NCBI GenBank assembly: GCA_910578715.1
Contig: CAJTRL010000017.1
Span: forward strand, 1-64,000
DNA from: an uncultured Lachnospiraceae bacterium
Lineage (GTDB): Bacteria; Bacillota; Clostridia; Lachnospirales; Lachnospiraceae
Length of the DNA stretch: 64,000 nucleotides
Direction of reading: 5' to 3'
Shown: one piece after another, positions 24,975 to 32,994 of the stretch
Position numbering within the stretch: the stretch's first letter is position 1
Layout of the letters: every line of letters begins with the position of its first letter
Program-made: the position numbers and the translations under genes
The notes under the pieces: model-generated
What the model was told of the DNA's origin: nothing
The model's database searches: none
What the model saw: the letters and a program-made list of their open reading frames with translations, nothing else

Positions 24975-25997
24975 ATGAGCAAAGTAAAAATTTACGGAAT
25001 ATCCGCGTCGAATATCCCCTGGCAGGAAAGGCCGGAGGGCATTAAAAACGCGCCGGTATGGCGGTACAGTGAAAATCCGGTTATCGGACGCAATCCGGCA
25101 AAGGGCATCGCGCGTATTTTTAACAGCGCGGTTATGCCGTATGAAGGTGCGTTTATCGGCGTTTTCCGGGGAGAACAGGTGAACGGGATTCCTTATATTT
25201 ATCTGGGAAGAAGCAAGGATGCCATTCACTGGGAATTTGATGAGGAAAAAATTCCGTTCAAAGATGAAAGCGGCAACGATTTTATGCCCAAATATGCCTA
25301 TGACCCAAGACTTGTGAAAATAGAAGATACTTATTATATTATCTGGTGCCAGGACTTTTACGGCGCGGCAATCGGTATGGCAAAGACGACGGATTTTAAA
25401 ACTTTTACCAGAATCGAGAATCCGTTCCTCCCTTTTAACAGGAATGCCGTGCTTTTTCCGAGAAAGGTAAACGGAAACTTTATGATGCTGTCCCGGCCGA
25501 GCGATAGCGGGCACACGCCTTTCGGAGATATTTTCCTTTCCGAGAGCCCGGATATGGTTTACTGGGGAAAACATCGCCATGTGATGGGAAAAGGCGAAGA
25601 ATGGTGGGAAAATCTGAAAATCGGCGGCGGCGCGGCTCCCATCGAGACGAGCGAAGGGTGGCTGTTGTTCTACCACGGTGTGACCGGAACCTGTAACGGT
25701 TATGTATACAGCATCGGCGGCGCGATTCTGGACATCGACAATCCATCGGTCGTAAAATACCGCTGTGAGAATTTTCTGCTTACACCGGAAGAATGGTATG
25801 AGGAAAGAGGATTTGTTCCGAATGTTACGTTCCCCTGTGCGACGATGCAGGACGCGGAAACGGGACGGATTGCCATCTATTATGGCGCGGCGGACACTTA
25901 TGTGGGGCTTGCGTTTACACAGGCGGATGAAATCGTCGATTATATCAAAACGCACAGCGTAGTGTCGGCGTCCGATACGGAAATTGGAAAACGGTAA
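24975..25997 (+). CDS. GH130 phosphorylase, beta-1,4-mannooligosaccharide type
   Basis: A 340-residue cytosolic enzyme of the GH130 family. It closely resembles mannooligosaccharide phosphorylases, which use phosphate to release mannose-1-phosphate from the chain end. Five-bladed propeller motifs include AYDPRLVKIEDTYYIIWC (the Asp is the likely proton donor), GRNAVLFPRK-like FNRNAVLFPRKV, and LLFYHGVTGT. The start codon is preceded by AGAAAGGCATGGT. The second GH130 gene follows, as in Ruminococcus and Roseburia mannan loci, where one acts on mannooligosaccharides and the other on mannosyl-glucose. Substrate assignment is by resemblance. Confidence 0.88.
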   Translation: MSKVKIYGISASNIPWQERPEGIKNAPVWRYSENPVIGRNPAKGIARIFNSAVMPYEGAFIGVFRGEQVNGIPYIYLGRSKDAIHWEFDEEKIPFKDESGNDFMPKYAYDPRLVKIEDTYYIIWCQDFYGAAIGMAKTTDFKTFTRIENPFLPFNRNAVLFPRKVNGNFMMLSRPSDSGHTPFGDIFLSESPDMVYWGKHRHVMGKGEEWWENLKIGGGAAPIETSEGWLLFYHGVTGTCNGYVYSIGGAILDIDNPSVVKYRCENFLLTPEEWYEERGFVPNVTFPCATMQDAETGRIAIYYGAADTYVGLAFTQADEIVDYIKTHSVVSASDTEIGKR

Positions 25998-26061
25998 TGT
26001 CAGACACAAGACGGGAAGAGTAAGATTCAATTGCCGCTTATGCGGCGGAATGAGAGGAAAT

Positions 26062-27231
26062 ATGCTTCATAAACAATATTATGTGGAACAGGCGAAAGTG
26101 GATGCGCTGGTGAACGCGAAGAACCGCAAAAGCGATTTTTATAACGGCATTTACGAGCGTTACGAATATCCGGTGCTGACCCGGGAATTTGCGCCTGTGC
26201 ACTGGCGATATGATTTGAACGAAGAAACGAATCCGTATTTCATGGAGCGTCTCGGCATCAATGCGGTGATGAATACCGGGGCCATTTATCTGAACGGAAA
26301 ATATTACCTCGTCGTGCGGGTGGAAGGCAATGACAGAAAATCCTTTTTCGCGGTGGCGGAGAGCGACAGCGGTGTGGACGGATTTCACTTCTGGGATTAT
26401 CCGGTGGAGCTGCCCGATACCTGTCCGGAAGAGACGAACGTCTATGACATGCGCCTGACACAGCATGAGGACGGATGGATTTACGGTGTGTTCTGCTCGG
26501 AAAGCAAAGACAGGGAAAATCCCGATTTATCGGCGGCGGTGGCGGAAGCGGGCATCGTCAGGACGAAGGATTTGAAAAAGTGGGAGCGGCTTAGTAATCT
26601 GAAAACACTGCAGTCCCCTCAGCAGCGCAACGTCGCACTGCACCCGGAGTTCGTAGATGGAAAATACGCTTTTTACACAAGACCGATGGATGGTTTTATC
26701 GAGACGGGCAGCGGCGGCGGAATCGGCTTCGGACTGTGTGAGGATATCGAGCACGCGGTTATCGACGAAGAAAAAATTATCAGCAGAAGAATTTATCATA
26801 CGATTACGGAGTCCAAGAACGGTGCGGGCGCAGTACCTGTAAAAGGCAAAAAATGCTGGATTCATTTTGCCCACGGCGTGCGCAACACAGCGGCGGGCCT
26901 CCGGTATGTGCTCTATGTGTTCGGAACGGATTTAAAAGACCCGTCGAAAGTCATTGCGGAGCCCTCCGGCGTTTTTCTTGTACCGCTTGGAAAAGAACGG
27001 GTAGGGGACGTTTCCAACGTCGTCTTTACCAATGGCGCAATTGCCCGGGAAAACGGTGACATTTATCTTTATTATGCGTCCTGTGATACGAGACTGCATG
27101 TGGCGACAACAACAATCGATAAAATAGAGGACTATCTTTTCCATACGCCGAAAGACCCGCACCGCTCAGCGGACTGCGTGAAACAGCGGTGTGAGCTGAT
27201 TCGGAAGAATCTGGAGCTGCTGGGACGGTGA
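26062..27231 (+). CDS. GH130 phosphorylase, 4-O-beta-mannosyl-glucose type
   Basis: A 389-residue enzyme of the GH130_1 subgroup, which splits Man-beta-1,4-Glc into mannose-1-phosphate and glucose. Motifs: NVYDMRLTQHEDGWIYGVFC (donor Asp), QQRNVALHPEFVDGKYAFYT, and WIHFAHGVRNTAAGLRYVLY. The N-terminal NAKNRKSDFYNGIYERYEYPV is characteristic. The ATG at 26062 follows GAGAGGAAAT; a longer frame from 25984 overlaps the previous gene. Its leader (26024-26064) with a GCCGC/GCGGC hairpin is nearly the same as that of spoVAC. Confidence 0.9.
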   Translation: MLHKQYYVEQAKVDALVNAKNRKSDFYNGIYERYEYPVLTREFAPVHWRYDLNEETNPYFMERLGINAVMNTGAIYLNGKYYLVVRVEGNDRKSFFAVAESDSGVDGFHFWDYPVELPDTCPEETNVYDMRLTQHEDGWIYGVFCSESKDRENPDLSAAVAEAGIVRTKDLKKWERLSNLKTLQSPQQRNVALHPEFVDGKYAFYTRPMDGFIETGSGGGIGFGLCEDIEHAVIDEEKIISRRIYHTITESKNGAGAVPVKGKKCWIHFAHGVRNTAAGLRYVLYVFGTDLKDPSKVIAEPSGVFLVPLGKERVGDVSNVVFTNGAIARENGDIYLYYASCDTRLHVATTTIDKIEDYLFHTPKDPHRSADCVKQRCELIRKNLELLGR

Positions 27232-27297
27232 TGGGGAAGAAGCCTGACAGACAGAGTGCTGCATTGTGAAACTGACAGGCTATTAAGGGGAACAAAA

Positions 27298-28542
27298 ATG
27301 TATCAGCCGGATTTGACGAGACTGGAAAACTGTATGCACAGGGCAATGAACGGGGAAGAGCTGATTATCGCCTTTCTGGGCGGCTCCATCACCCAGGGAA
27401 GCCTTGCATCTTCGGAAGAGAATACCTACGCTTACCGGGTATTTGCCTGGTGGGAAAAGACTTTTCCGAAAGCAAGGTTCCATTATGTGAACGGAGGAAT
27501 CGGCGGCACGTCTTCCCATTACGGCGCGGCCCGCGCAGTGACGGATGTGCTGATGTACCAGCCGGATTTTGTGGTCGTGGATTTCAGCGTGAACGATGCC
27601 GTGGAAGAAAATGGGCCGGACAAAGAATATGAGCCGGTTACTGGTGAAAAAGTATCGAAGACGGCTTTTTTTCAGGAAACCTATGAGGCTGTTCTGCGGC
27701 GGATTCTGGGATGGCCTTCGGTTCCGGCGGCGCTATTGCTGAACAATGTTTATTATGATACAGGGCTGAACGCACAGGACTGCCACAATGCGGTGGGTGA
27801 ATGGTACAGAGTGCCTTTCGTGAGTATCAAAGACACCGTGTACCGGAGGATGCAGGCCGGAGAATATACGCGGGAGGAACTGACGCCCGACGGTCTGCAT
27901 CCGAACGATAAGGGACACGCCCTTGTTGCCGCGGAAATCACGGGTTTTCTGGAGCGGGTGAAGGAGCGGATGGCCGGGACGGAAAGCGGCGGGAAAGGAC
28001 AACCGGACATTCTGGCGGAAAGCGGCGAAACAGAGCGGCAAAGCAGTCTGTCGGAAAACAACGGAGCAGAATCGGTGACCGGCCTGCCAGGAGACGGGAC
28101 TGCGCATCTTCCGGCTCCCATGACGGCCAACGCGTACGAAGATGCGAAGCGGCTGACGATTCGGGAGATTTCCCCGGCGCTTTTGGGCTTCCGGGCGGAC
28201 GCGCGGGAAAAACAGGGGCATCTTGACCATTTTAAGAACGGCTGGATTGGGAAAAAACCCGGAGACACCATCCGCTTTGAAGTGGAGGCTTCCTGTATCG
28301 CGGTTCAGTACCGGAAGACCATAAACCGCCCGGCAGTCAGGGCAGAGCTTACCCTTGACGGGGACAGGGAACATACAAAAACGCTTGACGGAAATTTTGA
28401 AGAAGACTGGGGAGACTGTCTTTTTCTGGAACCCGTACTGCATCATGGAACCTGGGGAAAACATACGGTGGAAATCACAATTCCCGCGACGGAATCGGAG
28501 CAGCATACGGAATTTTACCTGATGGCGCTCATCATAGCATGA
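27298..28542 (+). CDS. Two-domain SGNH esterase, CE17-like (mannan deacetylation)
   Basis: A 414-residue protein. An SGNH/GDSL hydrolase domain (~1-220) shows FLGGSITQGS (nucleophile Ser), NGGIGGTSSHYG, FSVNDAVEEN and DGLHPNDKGH (Asp-His pair). A low-complexity Gly/Glu/Ser linker (~225-275) leads to a C-terminal beta-rich, probably carbohydrate-binding domain. There is no signal peptide, so it acts in the cytosol. AAGGGGAAC precedes the ATG at 27298; an upstream in-frame ATG lacks a site. SGNH plus C-terminal binding domain in a mannan locus recalls the CE17 2-O-acetylmannan esterase of Roseburia. The class is inferred from architecture and context. Confidence 0.8.
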   Translation: MYQPDLTRLENCMHRAMNGEELIIAFLGGSITQGSLASSEENTYAYRVFAWWEKTFPKARFHYVNGGIGGTSSHYGAARAVTDVLMYQPDFVVVDFSVNDAVEENGPDKEYEPVTGEKVSKTAFFQETYEAVLRRILGWPSVPAALLLNNVYYDTGLNAQDCHNAVGEWYRVPFVSIKDTVYRRMQAGEYTREELTPDGLHPNDKGHALVAAEITGFLERVKERMAGTESGGKGQPDILAESGETERQSSLSENNGAESVTGLPGDGTAHLPAPMTANAYEDAKRLTIREISPALLGFRADAREKQGHLDHFKNGWIGKKPGDTIRFEVEASCIAVQYRKTINRPAVRAELTLDGDREHTKTLDGNFEEDWGDCLFLEPVLHHGTWGKHTVEITIPATESEQHTEFYLMALIIA

Positions 28543-28650
28543 CCGGGATGAAAAGGAATCCTGGACAGAAGGAAATTTAGAAGGAAGTGCCCCAAATGCG
28601 GCATGTTTCCAATTATATAATGAACCGCCGGGAGGCGGCAGGAGGAATCA

Positions 28651-29631
28651 ATGAGTATCTTAAAATTAAAGCCGGGTTTTAAAGATTATCTGTGGGGCGG
28701 ACACCGGCTGGTGGAGGAATTTGGAAAGGAGTTCGACGGTAAAGTTCTGGCGGAATCCTGGGAGCTTTCCTGTTATCCGGACACACCTTCCACCATCGCA
28801 AACGGCGTCCATGCCGGAAAGACCTTACGGCAGTATATAGAGGAAGAGGGAAAAGGCGTGCTCGGCGTAAACTGTGAGCGGTTTGAAGATTTCCCGATTC
28901 TCATCAAGTTAATCGACGCCAGAGAGGACCTGTCCATCCAGGTGCACCCGGATAACGAGTATGCCCTGAAAAATGAAGGGCAGTATGGCAAAACGGAAAT
29001 GTGGTATGTGGTGGATGCCGGAAAAGACGCTTTTCTGTATTTTGGTTTTCGGAAGAAAATCAGCAGAGAGGAGTTTGCCGAAAGAATTGAAAAAGACACG
29101 CTTTTAGAAGTGCTGGAAGCAGTGCCCGTGAAAAGGGGAGATGCCTTTTTTATCGAACCGGGAACCATTCACGCAATCGGAAAAGATATTCTGCTCGCGG
29201 AAGTACAGCAGAATTCCAACGTGACATACCGCGTCTATGATTACGGCCGGGCCGGGGCGGACGGAAAGAAAAGAGAGCTTCATATCGGCAAGGCCCTCGA
29301 TGTGACGAAACGCGGCCCCGCCGACCGGAAGAGAGATTTTTACCCGCATGTGGCGGACTGTGATTATTTTACGGTGGATAAACTGCATCTTGACGGGGAC
29401 GTTATGGAGGAAATGCAGGGGTGCGTTTCCAGGGCTTCTTTTATGAGCGTCCTGATTCTGGAAGGAAGCGGAACCATTTACAATACGAGCGGCGATGGAA
29501 AAGAAAAACTGGAATTTCGTAAAGGAGACAGCCTGTTTTTACCGGCCGGAAGCGGAAGTTACCGGATAGAGGGCGTCTGCGAGGGGCTGATTACGACGAT
29601 TCGGGAAAAGCGCGGTTCGTCATTTGAATAA
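28651..29631 (+). CDS. manA: Mannose-6-phosphate isomerase, class I
   Basis: A 326-residue zinc enzyme that converts mannose-6-phosphate to fructose-6-phosphate. Cupin metal motifs: LSIQVHPDNEYA (Gln and His ligands), a central Glu in GKTEMWYVVD, and FIEPGTIHAIG (His). The sequence starts LKPGFKDYLWGG, typical of the short Firmicute form. A GCCGCC/GGCGGC hairpin and AGGAGGAATCA lie before the ATG. It ends the mannan locus and feeds mannose units to glycolysis. A phosphomannomutase for mannose-1-phosphate is not in the window. Confidence 0.95.
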   Translation: MSILKLKPGFKDYLWGGHRLVEEFGKEFDGKVLAESWELSCYPDTPSTIANGVHAGKTLRQYIEEEGKGVLGVNCERFEDFPILIKLIDAREDLSIQVHPDNEYALKNEGQYGKTEMWYVVDAGKDAFLYFGFRKKISREEFAERIEKDTLLEVLEAVPVKRGDAFFIEPGTIHAIGKDILLAEVQQNSNVTYRVYDYGRAGADGKKRELHIGKALDVTKRGPADRKRDFYPHVADCDYFTVDKLHLDGDVMEEMQGCVSRASFMSVLILEGSGTIYNTSGDGKEKLEFRKGDSLFLPAGSGSYRIEGVCEGLITTIREKRGSSFE

Positions 29632-29667
29632 TCGGAGCGGAGATATTTGATAGGAAAATTTCATGAA

Positions 29668-29725
29668 AAAGGTGTAAAGCGCCGGAATGCGGAGTTTCAT
29701 TCCGACGGCTTTACACCTTTGTTTT
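29668..29725. terminator. Strong bidirectional terminator after manA
   Basis: AAAGGTGTAAAGC (29668-29680) pairs with GCTTTACACCTTT (29708-29720); an inner CGGAATG/CATTCCG stem extends it. T- and A-runs on both sides serve manA and the convergent small gene. Confidence 0.9.
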
Positions 29726-29734
29726 TATTGGTTT

Positions 29735-29926
29735 TTACTGTTTTGCGATTCTGTCAAGCTCTGTCAGGTTCACGCCAAGACTCGACAGGGTGACTTTTAA
29801 CTCAATGTACCTTTCATACATGGAATTGTATGTTACCGGGTCCTTGTCTTTCACAGACAGCATCCAGTTCTGTAATCTGGAAAACTCTGTAATGGAATCT
29901 CTGATAATATCTGCGGCACTTGGCAT
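29735..29926 (-). CDS. Small conserved-looking helical protein
   Basis: A 63-residue protein, mostly helical (DIIRDSITEFSRLQNWMLSV, SMYERYIELKVTLSSLGV). I do not recognise a family. GTAGGTGATACT precedes the ATG. It is a single gene between two terminator-like sites. Similar short proteins occur in Clostridia but no function can be given. Confidence 0.65.
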   Translation of the reverse strand: MPSAADIIRDSITEFSRLQNWMLSVKDKDPVTYNSMYERYIELKVTLSSLGVNLTELDRIAKQ

Positions 29927-30062
29927 AGTATCACCTACTTTCTAAAAGACTCTGTACAATGCTGCTTTCTGATTATATTATACGAAAAAGCCCGTTTATT
30001 GTAAACCCCCTGTCCCCTCACACGGCCGGGGCTTAACAGATGCAGATTAAAAAAGATGGCGC

Positions 30063-30167
30063 TCATTCGCCATCTTTTTTCTTCTTTTTACGGACAGCTA
30101 TTACGACTGCGGCAACGACTACGACGATGAAAGCAACATCGACAACGATTTTGAAAATTTCGTACAT
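30063..30167 (-). CDS. Small single-pass membrane protein (34 residues)
   Basis: MYEIFKIVVDVAFIVVVVA then a short hydrophobic end and a tail RKKKKKDGE: one membrane helix with a strongly basic cytoplasmic end. AAAGGAGA lies 10 bases before the ATG at 30167. A 108-codon frame extends further upstream but its extra part is low-quality and contains the 15-bp tandem repeat. Confidence 0.6.
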   Translation of the reverse strand: MYEIFKIVVDVAFIVVVVAAVVIAVRKKKKKDGE

Positions 30168-30328
30168 AGAATACATCTCCTTTTCCTTTTGTTTAAAACT
30201 TCCTCCGTTTCCGGCTGTCGGAAACACCGTACAGTATAAAATTAGTATACAAAAAATGCGGTTATCTGGCAAGAGCCCGATTCCCGATATTTTTTTCTGA
30301 CATTTTGGAAAGATATTGAATGCTGTGT

Positions 30329-30378
30329 ATACGGATACCATAGATACGGATGCCGTAAATACGGATGCTGTATCTACG
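30329..30378. repeat. 15-bp tandem repeat, about 3.3 copies
   Basis: Units beginning ATACGGAT occur at 30329, 30344 and 30359, followed by a diverged CTACGGC. They lie between the small membrane protein and the chemoreceptor gene. Confidence 0.8.
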
Positions 30379-30470
30379 GCGACAGACAAAGCTGCATCTT
30401 GAAATTTTTTCCGGGTATGGGTAAAATGAGAGTGTCAGAATATAGCAGAAATTTTACAGGGGGAACTACG

Positions 30471-32438
30471 ATGAAGAAAATACAGACGAAAATTATGCTG
30501 CTGGTCATGGCGGCAACGCTTGGCGTTTCTATCATTAACAGTTTGCAGAGTGTGAAAACAACCCGCAGTTCCACGCTGGCGGCGATTGAGAAAACGCTGA
30601 CGGAGACGACGGAACTGGCGGCTTCCACGGCGCAGAATATGATATCCACTTACACGCTGACGATTGCGGAAATGGCGTCAAATCCGACCCTTTATGATGC
30701 AAAGAAATCATTGGAGCAGAAACAGGAGTTTATTCAGACAAGAGTGGATTCCTATCATATGCGCTTTGGCGGCATGTCGGATGTGGAAGGATATGATGAG
30801 GTCCACGATGTGGATATTTCGGGAGAACCCTTTTTTCAGGAGGCGATAAAAGGAGAATCCTTTATATCCTCTCCCTATGTGGTCGGGGACGATATGTTTC
30901 TTGTGGTTTCCGCACCTGTGAAAGAAGGAGATACCATACATGGCGTGCTCTATTTCCAGTGTGATACTTCAATTCTGCAGTCTATTGTGGAAAAAATCCA
31001 GATAGGCGCAGAAGGGGAATCTTATATTCTGAATAAGGAAGGCGTGACCATTGCCTGTGGAGATAAACAGGCGGTGGTGGACCAGGAAAATATAATAGAA
31101 GAAGCGGCACAGAACCCCGGCAATCAGGATTTGCAGACGCTGGCCGCAATTGAAAAGAAGATGGTGGACGGAGAGAGCGGCATCGCATTTTATTCCTATG
31201 AGGAAGATAATTCCAACAATATTCAGGGATATACTCCGATTCCGGGAACGGACGGATGGAGCGTTGCGGTAACGATGGACGAAGACGAGTTCATGCATGA
31301 CGCCTATGTAGCAAATAACAGACAGATTGCCGTTGCGGTGCTGCTTTGTGTGGTAGTCATTCTGATTTCGGCGGCGTTAAGCCGTTCCATCGCAAAGCCT
31401 GTGGAGCGGTGTGCCGAGCGTCTGCGCGCGCTGGCGGACGGGGATTTGAAGAGCCCTGTCCCGGAAGTGAAAAGCAAAGACGAGGTACATATTCTGGCCT
31501 GTTCCATTGCCAGTCTGATAGAAAATTTCCGGGCCATTGTGGATGAAGTGGGAGCGGTGCTCGGCGCAATCGCAAACGGAGATTTGACGAAAGAAGCCGT
31601 CAATGCGGATTACCCGGGAGATTTTTACGATTTGCAGAATTATCTGCGGATAATCAGCGAAAAACTGAACGGTACGCTGGGCGGGATTGTAGAAGCAGCA
31701 TCGCATGTATCCGGCAACGCGGGACAAATGGCGTCGAGCAGTGCCATGCTGTCACAAGGAGCAGTAGAACAATCCAGCGCCGTAGAAGAACTTTCCGTAA
31801 CCATGTCGGATATGGAGCGCGATGCGGAACAGACGGACACGCTTGTTATGGAAGCAAAAGATGCGGTTGATTACGCCGGAACACAGTTACAGGAGAGCGG
31901 CGAATACATAGAGCGCCTGAATCAGGCGATGAGTCTGATAATGACGTCCACCAGCGAAATCGGCCATATTATTGATACAATTGAGGATATCGCTTTGCAG
32001 ACGAATATCCTGGCGCTGAACGCTTCCGTCGAAGCGACCCGTGCGGGCGCTTCAGGGAAAGGCTTCGCGGTAGTGGCCGGAGAGATACGCGAGCTTGCGG
32101 CCAAATCCGATGAGGCAACAAAGGCGACGATGGAATTGATTAAAAGTTCGACCGATGCGGTCAATGGCGGAAGCGAGGTCGTGCAAAAGGTGACGGAATC
32201 GGTAACGAATGTGGTGGCCAAATCCGTACGGATATCGGAACAGATGAACATTGTTTCGGAAGCGATAGAGCGCCAGACGGGAGCCATCGCCCAGGTATCG
32301 GAAGCGCTCAGCCAGATTTCCAACGTGGTGCAGTCCAATACGGCGACGGCGGAGGAAAGCGCGGTTTCGAGCCGGGAAATGTCGGAAGAGGCGGCCCGCC
32401 TGCAGCAGCTTGTCAGCAGTTTTTCGCTGCGTAGGTAA
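30471..32438 (+). CDS. Methyl-accepting chemotaxis protein with dCache sensor
   Basis: A 655-residue membrane receptor. Membrane helix 1 is at ~7-25, an extracellular double-Cache ligand domain spans ~30-275 (with GEPFFQEAIKG and SYILNKEGVTI), helix 2 lies at ~283-305, then a HAMP domain and a long cytoplasmic coiled coil with the signalling tip around DIALQTNILALNASVEAT and GFAVVAGEIRELA. The ATG at 30471 follows CAGGGGGAAC; a longer frame from 30399 lacks a site. No CheR/CheB-binding pentapeptide is present at the C-terminus. No other chemotaxis gene is nearby. Confidence 0.94.
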   Translation: MKKIQTKIMLLVMAATLGVSIINSLQSVKTTRSSTLAAIEKTLTETTELAASTAQNMISTYTLTIAEMASNPTLYDAKKSLEQKQEFIQTRVDSYHMRFGGMSDVEGYDEVHDVDISGEPFFQEAIKGESFISSPYVVGDDMFLVVSAPVKEGDTIHGVLYFQCDTSILQSIVEKIQIGAEGESYILNKEGVTIACGDKQAVVDQENIIEEAAQNPGNQDLQTLAAIEKKMVDGESGIAFYSYEEDNSNNIQGYTPIPGTDGWSVAVTMDEDEFMHDAYVANNRQIAVAVLLCVVVILISAALSRSIAKPVERCAERLRALADGDLKSPVPEVKSKDEVHILACSIASLIENFRAIVDEVGAVLGAIANGDLTKEAVNADYPGDFYDLQNYLRIISEKLNGTLGGIVEAASHVSGNAGQMASSSAMLSQGAVEQSSAVEELSVTMSDMERDAEQTDTLVMEAKDAVDYAGTQLQESGEYIERLNQAMSLIMTSTSEIGHIIDTIEDIALQTNILALNASVEATRAGASGKGFAVVAGEIRELAAKSDEATKATMELIKSSTDAVNGGSEVVQKVTESVTNVVAKSVRISEQMNIVSEAIERQTGAIAQVSEALSQISNVVQSNTATAEESAVSSREMSEEAARLQQLVSSFSLRR

Positions 32439-32457
32439 GGCCGGTAATACGGAAGGC

Positions 32458-32492
32458 AATGGCTCAGCCTCCGCCCGGAGACTAAGCCATTA
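32458..32492 (+). terminator. Hairpin after the chemoreceptor gene
   Basis: AATGGCTCAGCCTCCG pairs with CGGAGACTAAGCCATT with two mismatches. There is no strong T-run, but the position 20 bases after the stop fits a terminator. Confidence 0.6.
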
Positions 32493-32522
32493 TCACGGAA
32501 GTGCCAAAACCGATTTTGCCTC

Positions 32523-32551
32523 TTGACAAACCGGCGCCGATTTCATATAGT
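32523..32551 (+). promoter_or_regulatory. valS leader promoter
   Basis: A perfect -35 TTGACA (32523-32528), 17-base spacer, -10 TATAGT (32546-32551). It starts the T-box leader transcript near 32558. Confidence 0.85.
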
Positions 32552-32557
32552 TTATGA

Positions 32558-32883
32558 TAATATATGTCTTTCCGGGATATAAGGATATGACCGCGGAAGA
32601 CAGCCAAAGGTGATGACAAAGAGGAGTACGCATGTATCCGCCGCCAGAGAGAATGGCCGTTTGCTGGAAGGCCGTTTCGGAGAGGAAATGCGGAAGGTAG
32701 CTTTGGAACCGGAATGCCGAAACAGAAATTGTGAAAAGTAAGCATCCCCGCCCTATCCCCGTTAGCGGATAAACTTCTGAGGTTTTCTCCAGGTTAAGAA
32801 CGGACGAAAACAAGGAAGCAGAGTGATAAACGAAGGTGGTACCGCGTAACGACGCCCTTTGCCGGATGGCAGAGGGCTTTTTT
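32558..32883 (+). promoter_or_regulatory. T-box riboswitch controlling valS
   Basis: A ~325-nt leader. The T-box proper, GAAGGTGGTACCGCG (32832-32846), is followed by a terminator GCCCTTTGCC/GGCAGAGGGC (32854-32877) and six T's. Uncharged tRNA pairing would favour the antiterminator and switch on valS. A valine specifier is expected from the gene downstream; I could not place the specifier codon with confidence. Confidence 0.93.
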
Positions 32884-32994
32884 AATGCACAGGGGCGCAT
32901 ATGGAAGTTTGCTGCTGACGCAGCATGCGCCCCGCGCGGCGAGCAAGGAGAAATCTTCCTTACTCGATTTATTTTAACAGGAGGGAAAACGCAA

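Noticed and set aside
24882..26030. 382-codon minus-strand frame opposite the first GH130 gene
   Set aside because: Antisense shadow of an intact, recognisable enzyme.
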